A DNA stretch of 64,000 nt from VXNE01 sp963665455 (GTDB lineage: Bacteria; Pseudomonadota; Gammaproteobacteria; Pseudomonadales; Azotimanducaceae): positions 2,170,001 through 2,234,000 of the forward strand of contig OY762279.1 of the NCBI GenBank assembly GCA_963665455.1. The letters are read 5' to 3'. Made by a program: the position numbers and the translations under genes. The notes below the pieces were generated by a model that did no database searches, had not been told where the DNA came from, and was given only the letters and a program-made list of their open reading frames with translations. How positions within the stretch are numbered: the stretch's first letter is position 1; every line of letters starts with the position of its first letter. Positions 8,072-16,550 of this stretch are shown piece after piece.

Positions 8072-8108
8072 AGACTATGGCCCGGTTGTCCGTTTCCGCA
8101 ACCGTCAG
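8072..8108. repeat. 37-bp direct repeat, right copy, overlapping the rhodanese stop codon
   Basis: Identical to 7299-7335. Its last bases contain the TGA stop of the rhodanese gene (8105-8107 on the minus strand), so the left copy looks like a duplicated piece of the rhodanese 3' end and downstream DNA with the toxin-antitoxin cassette placed between. Confidence 0.9.
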
Positions 8109-9697
8109 AACTTCCGGAACCGCGTCGTTCCATCATGCTCGATCTGCTCGACCAGGCCGACTTCCCAAGTCAGGTACTCGCGCATGAACTGCTCCTGCGC
8201 GCCGCGATGCTCGTAGGGCTTGTACCAGACGTCGTCCGTCGGGCCGACGGTGCGCACAAGGCCGGCCTCCGTCTCACGTCCTCCCGCCAGCCATCCCTCG
8301 GTGCCGCCCCGCAGGGCTTGCACCCGGTGTCCGCCCAGTCCGCGCGCCTCCTCGAGTGCGAGCTCCGCGAGCGTGCCGTCGGGGGAGGTGAGCACCACGT
8401 CGACGTCCGTGGGGAGGTCGGCGAACGCCGCCGCCAGGCGCGAACGCGCGCACCACAGGGCCCCGGGAATGTGATGCCGCTCGTATGCCGGGCTGGGCCC
8501 GAGATCGACGACGCGCACCACGCCGAGGCGCGCCGCCAGCGCGTCGGGGGTGACGGTGGCGGCGCCGCGCGACCCGAGCACGGTCGGTTGCCACGCGCCC
8601 GTTGCCAGCGGCCCCGAACCGATGCCGCCCTCGAGCACGTACACGTTCGGCCAACCCATCTGCAGCAGCCAGGACGCCGTCATGGTGGCCCGCACGCCGA
8701 CATCGTCGGCGAGCACCAGCCATGCGTTGCGCACGGCCACGAACGCGTCGGTGGCCTGCACGAGCTGGCCGCCCGGCGCGTTGCGGTAGCCCGGCAGATG
8801 CCCTTCGGCGTATTCGTCCGGGGAGCGCACGTCGAGCAGGTAGGTGGTGCGCCCCGCCGTGCGCCGCCACTGGTCGACGGTTGCGGGATCCACGGTCCGT
8901 ACCCCGAACCGCTCGGCCACGCGCTCCGCCGCCGCCAACGCCTTCGCCATGCCGGCGGCGCTCGGTGGAGGCGCCATACGCGTCGCGCCGTGCTCCAGTT
9001 CGAAACCCGCCAGGTGCCAGCCCATGGTCCCGTCCTTCAGCGCCGCGACCGGGTTCTCGATGCCGGCGTTGATCAGGCTCTGTGCGCCGATGATCGACCG
9101 CGTCCGCCCCGCGCAGTTCACGACCACGAACGTCTCGGGATCAGGTGCTGCGTCGTGGATGCGGAACGCGAGTTCGGCGCCCGGCATGTCCGTCGCGGAG
9201 GGGATGTTCATCCGCGTGTATTCCTCGAACGGCCGGGCGTCGACGATGACCATGTCCCGCTCCGCGTCCAGCATGCGCTTGACCTCGGCCGCGGTGAGAC
9301 GGGGCGTCCCGCAGGTGTGCTCGACGAACTCGCCGAACGCCTTGCTCGGTACGTTGACCCCGGAGAAGAGTTCGAAGCCGGCCGCCCGCCAGGCCGCGAT
9401 ACCGCCCGCCAGCACGCGTACGTCCGTGTAGCCGAGTTCGTGTAGGTGCGTGAGGGCGCGCCGGTCCACGTCGCCGTGCGCCGATTCGCCATGCTCTGAT
9501 TCGCCGACGACAACGACGGGCGCGTCGTGGCGTGGCACGAGGTCGCCGATCAGGAGTTCCAGACGACTGAACGGCACGCACGCGGCGAACAGGAGATGGG
9601 CCTCCGCGAAGGCGCCCTCCTCGCGCACGTCGAGCAGCGCGATTTCGTCGTCGCCGAGCAGGAGACGCCTGAGCTCTGGTGCGGAAATCTCAAGCAT
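8105..9697 (-). CDS. Four-domain rhodanese-like sulfurtransferase
   Basis: 530 residues with four consecutive rhodanese-like modules at about 1-110, 130-235, 285-375 and 390-480, each opening with a strand-acid pattern (IALLDVREEGAF, MVIVDARPFEEY, TYLLDVRSPDEY, VRVVDLGPSPAY). Only module 2 keeps a catalytic loop cysteine, Cys195 in VVNCAGRTRS; the others are structural or regulatory. It moves sulfane sulfur between thiols. I took ATG 9697 because GGAG lies 8 bases before it and the longer frame runs into the SDR gene. The last residues (FRKF) fall inside the 37-bp repeat. Cupin thiol dioxygenase lies downstream, beyond the TA insert. Confidence 0.88.
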   Translation of the reverse strand: MLEISAPELRRLLLGDDEIALLDVREEGAFAEAHLLFAACVPFSRLELLIGDLVPRHDAPVVVVGESEHGESAHGDVDRRALTHLHELGYTDVRVLAGGIAAWRAAGFELFSGVNVPSKAFGEFVEHTCGTPRLTAAEVKRMLDAERDMVIVDARPFEEYTRMNIPSATDMPGAELAFRIHDAAPDPETFVVVNCAGRTRSIIGAQSLINAGIENPVAALKDGTMGWHLAGFELEHGATRMAPPPSAAGMAKALAAAERVAERFGVRTVDPATVDQWRRTAGRTTYLLDVRSPDEYAEGHLPGYRNAPGGQLVQATDAFVAVRNAWLVLADDVGVRATMTASWLLQMGWPNVYVLEGGIGSGPLATGAWQPTVLGSRGAATVTPDALAARLGVVRVVDLGPSPAYERHHIPGALWCARSRLAAAFADLPTDVDVVLTSPDGTLAELALEEARGLGGHRVQALRGGTEGWLAGGRETEAGLVRTVGPTDDVWYKPYEHRGAQEQFMREYLTWEVGLVEQIEHDGTTRFRKF

Positions 9698-9746
9698 CGG
9701 CAGCTCCAGCGGACCGGCTAAGCACCGTCCTCTGCCCGGCCCACCC

Positions 9747-10539
9747 TCACGTCGCCAAGAACCCCCCGTCCACCGGCACCGCGGACCCCGTGATGTACCC
9801 GGCATCGTCGGAGAGCAGGAACGCGATGGTGGCGCCGTACTCCTCCTTGAGCTTCCCCTGCCGCCGGATCGCGAGCCAACCCCTTCCCCGGGGCAACTCG
9901 GCCCGCGGCGTCTTCATGTGCTCGCGATCCTCCGCCGCGTGCCTGCTGAAGGCTCCAGTTGCTCCCGTCCACCCCCGAAGGCTGGATGGCATTCGCGCGA
10001 ATGTGGTAGCCGCCGTAGTCCACGGCGATCTGTTTCGCGAGCCCGATGAGGCCGTGCTTGGAGGTGGCGTAGGACGCGTTGGAGCCACCGGGCCCGATCA
10101 CCGAACCCGCGATGGAGGACGTCATGACGATCGAACCGCCGCCGCCCTCCATCATGTGTGGCAGGGCGTGCTTGCTGCAAAGAAACGGTCCGGTGAGGTT
10201 GACGTCCAGCACGAATTGCCAGTCGGCGAGGTCCGTCTCGTGGATCCAGCCCCAGCCGGCGGTCCCCGCGTTGGCGACGAGGCCCCAGAGGCCGCCGAAT
10301 TCGGCCACCGTCCGGCGCACGGTCTCGGCCACTTGATCCTCGTCCGCCACGTTGCACTCGACGGCGATGGCCTCGCCCCCGGCGGCGCGCACCAACTCCG
10401 CAGTCTCCTGGGCGATGCCAAGGCGGATGTCGGCGACCGCGACCCGTGCGCCTTCCTCGGCGATCCGCAGGCAGGTGCCCCTGCCGATGCCGCTCCCGCC
10501 ACCAGTGACGATGACGGGGCGTCCTGCTAGTCGGTTCAT
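9747..10539 (-). pseudogene. Short-chain dehydrogenase/reductase with a frameshift
   Basis: An SDR of about 260 residues. Visible: cofactor loop TGGGSGIG near residue 12, NAG motif (VANAGTAG), catalytic Ser in MTSSIAG and YATSK. Around 9945-9955 the frame breaks: the first frame reads SNWSLQQARGG, while a second frame resumes with HAAEDREHMKTP and ends correctly with DDAGYITGSAVPVDGGF at 9747. The break looks like a 4-base excess (CAGCAGGCACG where CAGCACG is expected). Without the second frame the substrate-binding loop and C-terminus are lost. Either a recent pseudogene or an assembly error. It likely oxidised or reduced an alcohol/ketone with NAD(P). Confidence 0.75.
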
Positions 10540-10576
10540 GGCGTCTCCGGATGGACGGTCGGGATCCCGAGCGCCT

Positions 10577-11023
10577 TCAGAGGCTCGTGGGTGGCGTCGC
10601 GGTTGGTGCCGAAACAGGAGGCATCGACGGTGACGGCGGGTGCGGAGCGGTGAGGGAGTACGGCTGCGGGCTCGGCGGCGTGCGCTCGAAGAATCCCATG
10701 CCGCTCGCGACGGTCAGGATGCTTAGGAGGAGGCCGAAGCCTCCGACGATGAAGGTCAGCTTCCAGTTCAGGGCTTCGATCTTGCGGTCCATGCCGTCCA
10801 TGCGGCCCTCGATGCCGACCACTTTGGCATCCAGCTTCTGGATTTCCACCCGTAGGTCGGTGCGGACCCCTTGGAATCCGGACTCCAAGTCCTTCTGCAC
10901 GACGAGGTGCGCGCCGAGTTCCGCGCCAAGCACGCGGGCGACCCCCTCGGCCTGCTCGGGCGCCATGCCGGTGTTCTTGAGCACGTTGGAGACTTGCAGC
11001 GTATCGATCACGGGTTGGGTCAT
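10577..11023 (-). CDS. Coiled-coil protein with one transmembrane helix and proline-rich tail
   Basis: 148 residues. A helical N-terminus (QVSNVLKNTGMAPEQAEGVARVLG) leads into a heptad-rich stretch (VEIQKLDAKVVGIEGRMDGMDRKIEALN), then one membrane helix (FIVGGFGLLLSILTVASGM) and a Pro/Ser-rich tail. This architecture matches the DUF1640/CCDC90-like family of small coiled-coil membrane proteins. ATG 11023 has an excellent AAGGAGGAA about 9 bases upstream; an in-frame ATG at 11062 is less likely. The tail could be exported or cytoplasmic. No enzymatic motif. Confidence 0.7.
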   Translation of the reverse strand: MTQPVIDTLQVSNVLKNTGMAPEQAEGVARVLGAELGAHLVVQKDLESGFQGVRTDLRVEIQKLDAKVVGIEGRMDGMDRKIEALNWKLTFIVGGFGLLLSILTVASGMGFFERTPPSPQPYSLTAPHPPSPSMPPVSAPTATPPTSL

Positions 11024-11259
11024 AACGTGAGTTCCTCCTTGAAGAATATCCAATCTGTGCAATGGCCGCAGACGCGGACGCCCGTGACCGATGATCCGGG
11101 CCGTAGCCAGCCCGGCGCCGGATTAGAGAACGGTTTTCAGCCCCGTGTCTGTAGGAAATGTCTGAAAGTTCGCCGGCGGCGACATTCGCCCCCCTCTCGG
11201 TTTGTCCGAGGCAGCCGTGCGGGCATAGCATGGCGCCTGGCACACGCGGAGGCGACGCC

Positions 11260-12318
11260 GTGCGCGGCAAGCGGTTGCCCGACTGGGACTGGCGGATCTG
11301 GGGCAGTTCGCTGCTCACGGTGCTTTGGCTTGGCGCTGGGGTGGTCTATCTCGCCACGGGCGTCGGCTGGACGCTCTGGCAGGGGGAAGCGGACGACATC
11401 GGCGGCTTCTTCGAGGGGTTCTTCGCCCCCTTGGCCTTCCTCTGGCTCGTCGTCGGGTTGTTCATCCAGCAGAAGGAGCTCGCCCGCACCCGGGACGAGA
11501 TGCAGCGGGCGAACGCCCTCGCCGCCCAGCAGGCTAGCGCCATGGAGGCCACCGCGCTCACGGCCCGGCAGCAGGCGTTCTTCCTGATCGCCGAGAACGT
11601 GCGGCGCCAGACCGGCAACCTGATCGGCGCGATGCTCGCGGCGGGCGACAACGACTTGGTGGAGAGCGAAGAGGAGTTGGAGCGGCACTGGTCCGCGCAT
11701 GCCGCGGGCGACTACGAGAGCTTTCCGCGCCTCTTGCTCAAGATTGAGAGCGGGCTGCAGGAAGCCACCTTCGGCAGCGTTCGCGCCGATGCGGAGTTCT
11801 TCTTCGGCTCGCCGTTCCGCGCGTCGCTCTCCGAGGAGTACCTCCGTAGCTTCCGCCGCCTGCTCCGGCTCGCACGCGAGTGCGACACCGCCGACGCCAT
11901 CCGGGGCACGGTGACGCACACGCCGCACGGGTTGGTCTACGGCGCGATGCTGGCGGAGGTTCGCGCCCCGGTTGCCTGGCTGTTCCTGGACGCCCCCGTG
12001 CCGCAGGGGCCCAACGTCGACGTTGCAGGGACGTGGCACGTGGTCTTCGACCCGGACAACCGCGACATCCCCGCCACCCCCGAACTCACGCTGCGGCTGT
12101 GGGCCGGCGACGGCGGATGGCAGGGCACCACGGCGTCCGGGCAAGGCGAGATGCCCATAGAGGCCGCCGCCGTGGCCGGCAACGTGCTGTTCTTCCGGCT
12201 CGATGTCGGCGGCCCGGTGCCCATCTGCGCGACGGTGGACGGGGACCGGATGCGGGGGCGGGCAGAGAGTCAGTACGGCGACGTGTACGCGTTCACGGGG
12301 ACGCGGGAGGGCGGGTGA
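11260..12318 (+). CDS. Two-TM coiled-coil protein with C-terminal lipocalin-like domain
   Basis: 352 residues from GTG 11260, chosen because GGAGG lies 7 bases before it. Two membrane helices (SLLTVLWLGAGVVYLATGV; FFAPLAFLWLVVGLFI) are followed by a coiled coil (QQKELARTRDEMQRANALAA), a helical middle, and a C-terminal beta module (residues about 255-350: GTWHVVF ... GDRMRGRAESQYGDVYAFTGTR). The beta module is of the same small barrel type as the N-terminus of the PhyH gene at 823-2058. I do not recognise the whole protein; the TM plus coiled-coil layout suggests a membrane-anchored scaffold or sensor. Confidence 0.65.
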   Translation: MRGKRLPDWDWRIWGSSLLTVLWLGAGVVYLATGVGWTLWQGEADDIGGFFEGFFAPLAFLWLVVGLFIQQKELARTRDEMQRANALAAQQASAMEATALTARQQAFFLIAENVRRQTGNLIGAMLAAGDNDLVESEEELERHWSAHAAGDYESFPRLLLKIESGLQEATFGSVRADAEFFFGSPFRASLSEEYLRSFRRLLRLARECDTADAIRGTVTHTPHGLVYGAMLAEVRAPVAWLFLDAPVPQGPNVDVAGTWHVVFDPDNRDIPATPELTLRLWAGDGGWQGTTASGQGEMPIEAAAVAGNVLFFRLDVGGPVPICATVDGDRMRGRAESQYGDVYAFTGTREGG

Positions 12319-12363
12319 GCAGGGTGCGGGGTTAGCACGGGGCGTCCGGCCTACGGGTTTGCT

Positions 12364-15075
12364 TCAACCGCGCTCTTGAGCGACTTGTCGCCTGACCTCT
12401 ATCACCGCGTCCATGACTTCTGCCGGGAGCGGACCGAGTTCCTCGCCCAACTCTGCGCGCGCCGCGTGCCAGAGAGGCTCTTGGGATTCCATCAAGCCGC
12501 CGGCCGCGAGCAACTCGCGAACATGGGCGGCGTGGCCGTCGGCGATCATCGAGATCATCCCTTGCGTCCAACGGTGCAAGTGCCGTTGTTTGGCGTCGAT
12601 CCGGCTGGCTTCGGGCACTCGCGCCAGCAGTTCCTTGGCTTGCTTGCGCTTCCCTCGGCGCTTGAGCACGGCGTACAGCGTCAGCAGTGTGCTGTTGTCC
12701 GGCGCGAGGTCGACGGCGCGGCGCGCATGCCGCTCGGCTTCGGAAAGGTGCTTCTTCGGTCCACTTAGGACCGCTTCCGCCAGCGCGCACCAAGCATCCG
12801 CGGAGGTCGGGTCGACTTTCGTTGCTTCGCGAGCGGCTATCTCAGCAGTCTCGGGGTAGCCGAGTCCCCCAAAAGCGCGGCTGGAGGTGGCTAGGCCTTG
12901 AGCGACGTCGCGGCGCAGGCTCTCTGGATCGTCGGGTTGAACGTACTCCGACAGGCGGTCCAAGGTATCGAGGGTGTCTTGTGGCTCCTTCATATGGGCG
13001 GATGCGAGGGCCATCGCGACCCGAGATGTAATCCCGGAGTGCCGCAGTCTCGGAGGATCGTCTAGTCGGATTCCTTCGACAGCCTTCTTGCCAAGCGCGC
13101 GGACGTCTTGCAGTCGGCGTTGGCCCAGCAGCAAAGGGATTTGCCTCGACAGGGCGTAGCTTCGCAAATCGCGCAGCTCCACGCTGTCACCCAGCTCGGC
13201 GACTTCCGCCGCGCGTGACCAAGCGTGCATCGCGGAGTCGGTCCGCCCGCGCACAACGAGCTCGTCGCCTAAGTGGCACAGCACTGAAGCGTGTATGCAC
13301 TGCGCCGTCGCATCGATGGGTTTGGCAAGCAGCAAGGCGCACTCAAGGGCGCTGATCGCGGCCTCTGTTTGTTCCAGTCGAAGGAGCCCGAACGACGCGC
13401 CCAACGTAGCTAGGCCGCTGAGTCCCTGGACCCACCGTTCTTCGTGGCCTGCGCAACCCGTCGCGGCACTCTCGAACGCCCTGACGGCGTCCTCGAATCG
13501 CGCCTGATCGTACAGTGCCTTCCCCAGCACGCCCTGCGCGATGGGTTGCACATCCGGTTCGGTCGCCATCACGTCCCGAAACGCCGCCTCTGCCTTCTTC
13601 GCCTGCCCGGTCAGCAGTTGATCGATCCCGGTTTCAAGAACCCGTGCCATGTCGGTCTGTCCCCACCTTTCAGTGGCAACGATCCTGGCGAGTTCGTCGG
13701 CCATACTCGCGGTGCCTCGCGATGCATCGCGGACGAGCGCCGTCGCACCCGCAAGCCAATCTTCCCGCTCCCGGTACTCATGGTCCCGCGCCACCCTGCG
13801 CCCGAACACGGCGAGCCAGTCGGACAGATCGGGCGGCGAGAACGCGCCCTTGCGGAGAACCTCCAACGCCTCGTTGTAGGTATGCCGCATCCCGACAGGC
13901 CCGAACAACTGGTGGAGAAAGTCGACCAGCCGCTCCAACCGGGCGCGCCCGGCGTGGGAGAAGCGCAGCAGGTAGTAGAGGTTGTAGAACCGGTCGCTGA
14001 CCTCGTAACGACCGCGCGTCTCTTCGGGGAGTCGGACTTCGCGCACATACCCCTTGTCGATGAGTTGGCGGAGCTGGGAACTCGCGTGGGACGAACCCAG
14101 CTTGGCGAGGTTGGCCACCTCCCGCGCCAGCAGAGGCGACCACGCTTGGGCGAGGCAGTGGAAAACCTTTCTGGCCTGTGGAGCGAGTGCTTCGATGCGG
14201 GCTTTGAAGTAAGGGGTCTGCTCGTCGATCAGCTGTTCGAGATCGTCGATGGCGGACCCGAGTGGCGACTCCAACAGCATGCGGCAGGCAAGCACCAGCA
14301 AGCGCGGATTGCCACCCGTCAGTTGGCGGATGGTCTCCAGGCGGCCGTCCTCGATGTCCAGCGAGACCGGATGTGCGGCACCTGTCTCCCGGTCCGCCAA
14401 AGTCCTGAGGAGCTCGCGGCACTCCTCTCGATCTAGCCCACGGAGCGTGACGAGCCGAAAGAACTCGTATAGCGGCTCTCCTTCGCTCTGTATGGCGTCG
14501 AAGACTGCGTTGGCCGAGCCGACGAGAAGGATTTCGGAATGTTCCATCAACGCTGCCCGCAATGCGTGGACTTCGCGTTCGTCGCGCAGTTGCCCGAAGA
14601 GGAGCTCGAGATTCTCGACGAACAGTATTAGCCGCTGGCCCTCTTCTTGGCAGAAGTCGAGCAGGGCGGCGAGAGCGTAGACGGCCGAACGCTCGGGGTC
14701 GGGTTCGTCTTGCCGCAGTTCGTCCGCCCTGGCACCCCACTGCTCCTGGCCGGTTGCTTCAGTGAGGTGATGGAGCGCGGCGAGCCAGAAGTCCGCCAAG
14801 TCGACGATGTCGTAGCTTTCCTCGGGAAACGGCACCGGCTGCCAGTTCGACGAATGCTCCGGATCCTCGCGAACCGCCTGGAGGAAGGACAGCCCGAGCG
14901 TCGTTTTCCCCATGCCGCGGGCACCGACAACGATGACGTGCTGGCAGGGATGCCCCGGCTTCTGCTCGGCGAGAATGCGCAGCATGCGCGCGAGGGTTTC
15001 GTGCCGGGCGATGAAGGACGCCTTGAGTTCTTCCGGCGTCAACTGCGCAGGGTTGTGGATGCGCTGGCGAATCAT
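12364..15075 (-). CDS. STAND-like AAA ATPase with winged-helix and TPR-type repeats
   Basis: 903 residues. Walker A is GARGMGKTT (near residue 55) and Walker B is LILFVENLELLF (near 155). A winged helix follows the ATPase (LLAREVANLAKLGSSHASSQLRQLIDKGYV), then RYEVSDRFYNLYYLLRF, a signature of archaeal-type/STAND ATPases, and from about residue 500 a long helical repeat region with TPR character (ALYDQARFEDAVRAFESA; AIDPT-type helices; SEAERHARRAVDLAPDN). Its ATG overlaps the stop of the upstream ATPase gene as ATGA, so the two are translationally coupled. NTP-driven sensor or defence function is plausible, but unproven. Confidence 0.8.
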   Translation of the reverse strand: MIRQRIHNPAQLTPEELKASFIARHETLARMLRILAEQKPGHPCQHVIVVGARGMGKTTLGLSFLQAVREDPEHSSNWQPVPFPEESYDIVDLADFWLAALHHLTEATGQEQWGARADELRQDEPDPERSAVYALAALLDFCQEEGQRLILFVENLELLFGQLRDEREVHALRAALMEHSEILLVGSANAVFDAIQSEGEPLYEFFRLVTLRGLDREECRELLRTLADRETGAAHPVSLDIEDGRLETIRQLTGGNPRLLVLACRMLLESPLGSAIDDLEQLIDEQTPYFKARIEALAPQARKVFHCLAQAWSPLLAREVANLAKLGSSHASSQLRQLIDKGYVREVRLPEETRGRYEVSDRFYNLYYLLRFSHAGRARLERLVDFLHQLFGPVGMRHTYNEALEVLRKGAFSPPDLSDWLAVFGRRVARDHEYREREDWLAGATALVRDASRGTASMADELARIVATERWGQTDMARVLETGIDQLLTGQAKKAEAAFRDVMATEPDVQPIAQGVLGKALYDQARFEDAVRAFESAATGCAGHEERWVQGLSGLATLGASFGLLRLEQTEAAISALECALLLAKPIDATAQCIHASVLCHLGDELVVRGRTDSAMHAWSRAAEVAELGDSVELRDLRSYALSRQIPLLLGQRRLQDVRALGKKAVEGIRLDDPPRLRHSGITSRVAMALASAHMKEPQDTLDTLDRLSEYVQPDDPESLRRDVAQGLATSSRAFGGLGYPETAEIAAREATKVDPTSADAWCALAEAVLSGPKKHLSEAERHARRAVDLAPDNSTLLTLYAVLKRRGKRKQAKELLARVPEASRIDAKQRHLHRWTQGMISMIADGHAAHVRELLAAGGLMESQEPLWHAARAELGEELGPLPAEVMDAVIEVRRQVAQERG

Positions 15076-16257
15076 GATGCCGTACCGCGGTGCTTGCGCC
15101 ACCAGACGCGCACCAAGTTCGATTGAAACGCGAAGTGATCATCGCGCCGTTCTAGGTAGCCATCCGCCACGAGGGCCTGCAATACGTACGCCGTACGGGC
15201 GGCCTGCCCACCGCCGGCTGCGCCGATTTCTGAGCGTGCGATGCCGTTCTCGAATCGGCTTGCCCGAGCCAGCATGCCGTAGGCGAACTCCCGTTCAGGG
15301 GAACTGAAGGTGAATTCTAGGCGCGAGGCGTAGTGGTCGAGGTAGGGCGTGCCCTCAGGCCCCGTGAGGCGCTCCTCGAAGCACCGGTCAATGACGGCCA
15401 ACGAGAGCCGCTCCGGCGCACCGCCGCAGTCGTCTTGAAGCGCCGCGAAGAATAGCTGCACATGGTAAGGAACGGAGTCGCGGAGCAGTTCCAGCATCCG
15501 ATCGATCCACTGATCGGTCAGCGGGAATCCGACGTCCTCCCCCAGGTCTCGCAGGAAGCGAGCTGCGGTCCGCCGGGTCCAGGACGCCACCCGAAACGGT
15601 GCCAAGTCGTTGATGGAGGACGAGAGGCGTGCGCGGCGGAGTACCCCTTCGAGCCCGATCGAGCCACCAATCAACGTCTGCACCTTGTCCCGGAGCGCCG
15701 GTGTCTGCCGCCAACTCCGAAGTCTTGCGAGCAACAACGAAGCGTCCTCGCGCCCATCTTCCGAGTCCAGCATTCGTGCGATCAGTATCGGTAACTCGTC
15801 GATGATGATGAGCATGCGCCGCCCGTCCGGCTGTCGCTCCAGCCGCACTTCGAGATAGTCGGCCAGGGCCGCCCAGTTCCGACCCAAGGCCTTCTTGAGT
15901 TCGACACCCAGCGCCTTCACATGCATTAGCGAAGCCCAAGCGCTCCTGAGCGCATGGGGGACCCGGCCGGACTCAAAGCCAGTTCCGGTAGCGCCCGTCT
16001 TGGGCCAGCCCCGCGATGATTCGCGCGAAGAGGTCTGCTGCGCCTCTCGCGTCTTCGACATCGATGTAGACGACGTCCCAGTTCGTGCGTGGGTTCCGCT
16101 GCAACTCCTGCATGAGGCTCGTCTTCCCGACCCGCCGTGGTGCGAGCATGAGGAGGCTCTCACCTCGGGCCAACGCGCTCCACAACTGCTCGACCTCCTG
16201 CTCCCGCCCGTACAGATCGTCGCCGACCACGGGCGGCCCGGTCACGTTCCGTATCAT
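15072..16257 (-). pseudogene. AAA ATPase (archaeal-ATPase-like), frameshifted near 15,973
   Basis: Two frames together encode one ATPase of about 395 residues. The first (16257 to 15973) has DDLYGREQEVEQLWSALARG and Walker A LAPRRVGKTSL, then stops right after GRYRNWL. The second continues with FESGRVPHALRSAWASL, Walker B-like MLIIIDELPILIARML, and a helical C-terminus ending in VWWRKHRGTAS. One base change of length restores the frame. It is first in the two-ATPase operon and lies 47 bases downstream of a perfect 28-bp palindrome. The two ATPases probably work as a pair; if the frameshift is real the system is dead. Confidence 0.75.
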
Positions 16258-16303
16258 GGTCCCGGTTTCCCATCCAATGGTCAGATCGTAGCTCGGAAAG
16301 GAA

Positions 16304-16331
16304 CTTTTGGCAAAATATATTTTGCCAAAAG
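16304..16331. promoter_or_regulatory. Perfect 28-bp palindrome, probable operator
   Basis: Each 14-base half reads CTTTTGGCAAAATA. It is strikingly AT-rich in a GC-rich setting and sits between the divergent ATPase operon (start 16257) and the FAD oxidoreductase (start 16551). A perfect dyad of this size is expected for a dimeric repressor or a long hairpin. It is a good candidate for the operator that controls the ATPase pair. Confidence 0.65.
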
Positions 16332-16550
16332 ATTATTTCCGGCCCGCGGCCATCGGGGCGGCGGTCTCACCGGACCGCACCGGCCCTTCTGGACTGCGGG
16401 CCGCATCGCCGGTACTTTCCGCTGCATGCGTTTGGCCTGCGCGAAGCGCGGCGACGGGCGGTTGTCCGGCGCACCGCCGACCAGCCCGCAAGCGCGGCCG
16501 GCGGAGACGCCCGGCGTAGCCCCCTAACGACACACGAAGGATCCGACCCG

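Noticed and set aside
8135..9445. Long plus-strand frame opposite the rhodanese gene
   Set aside because: Antisense shadow; the minus strand has four clear rhodanese modules.
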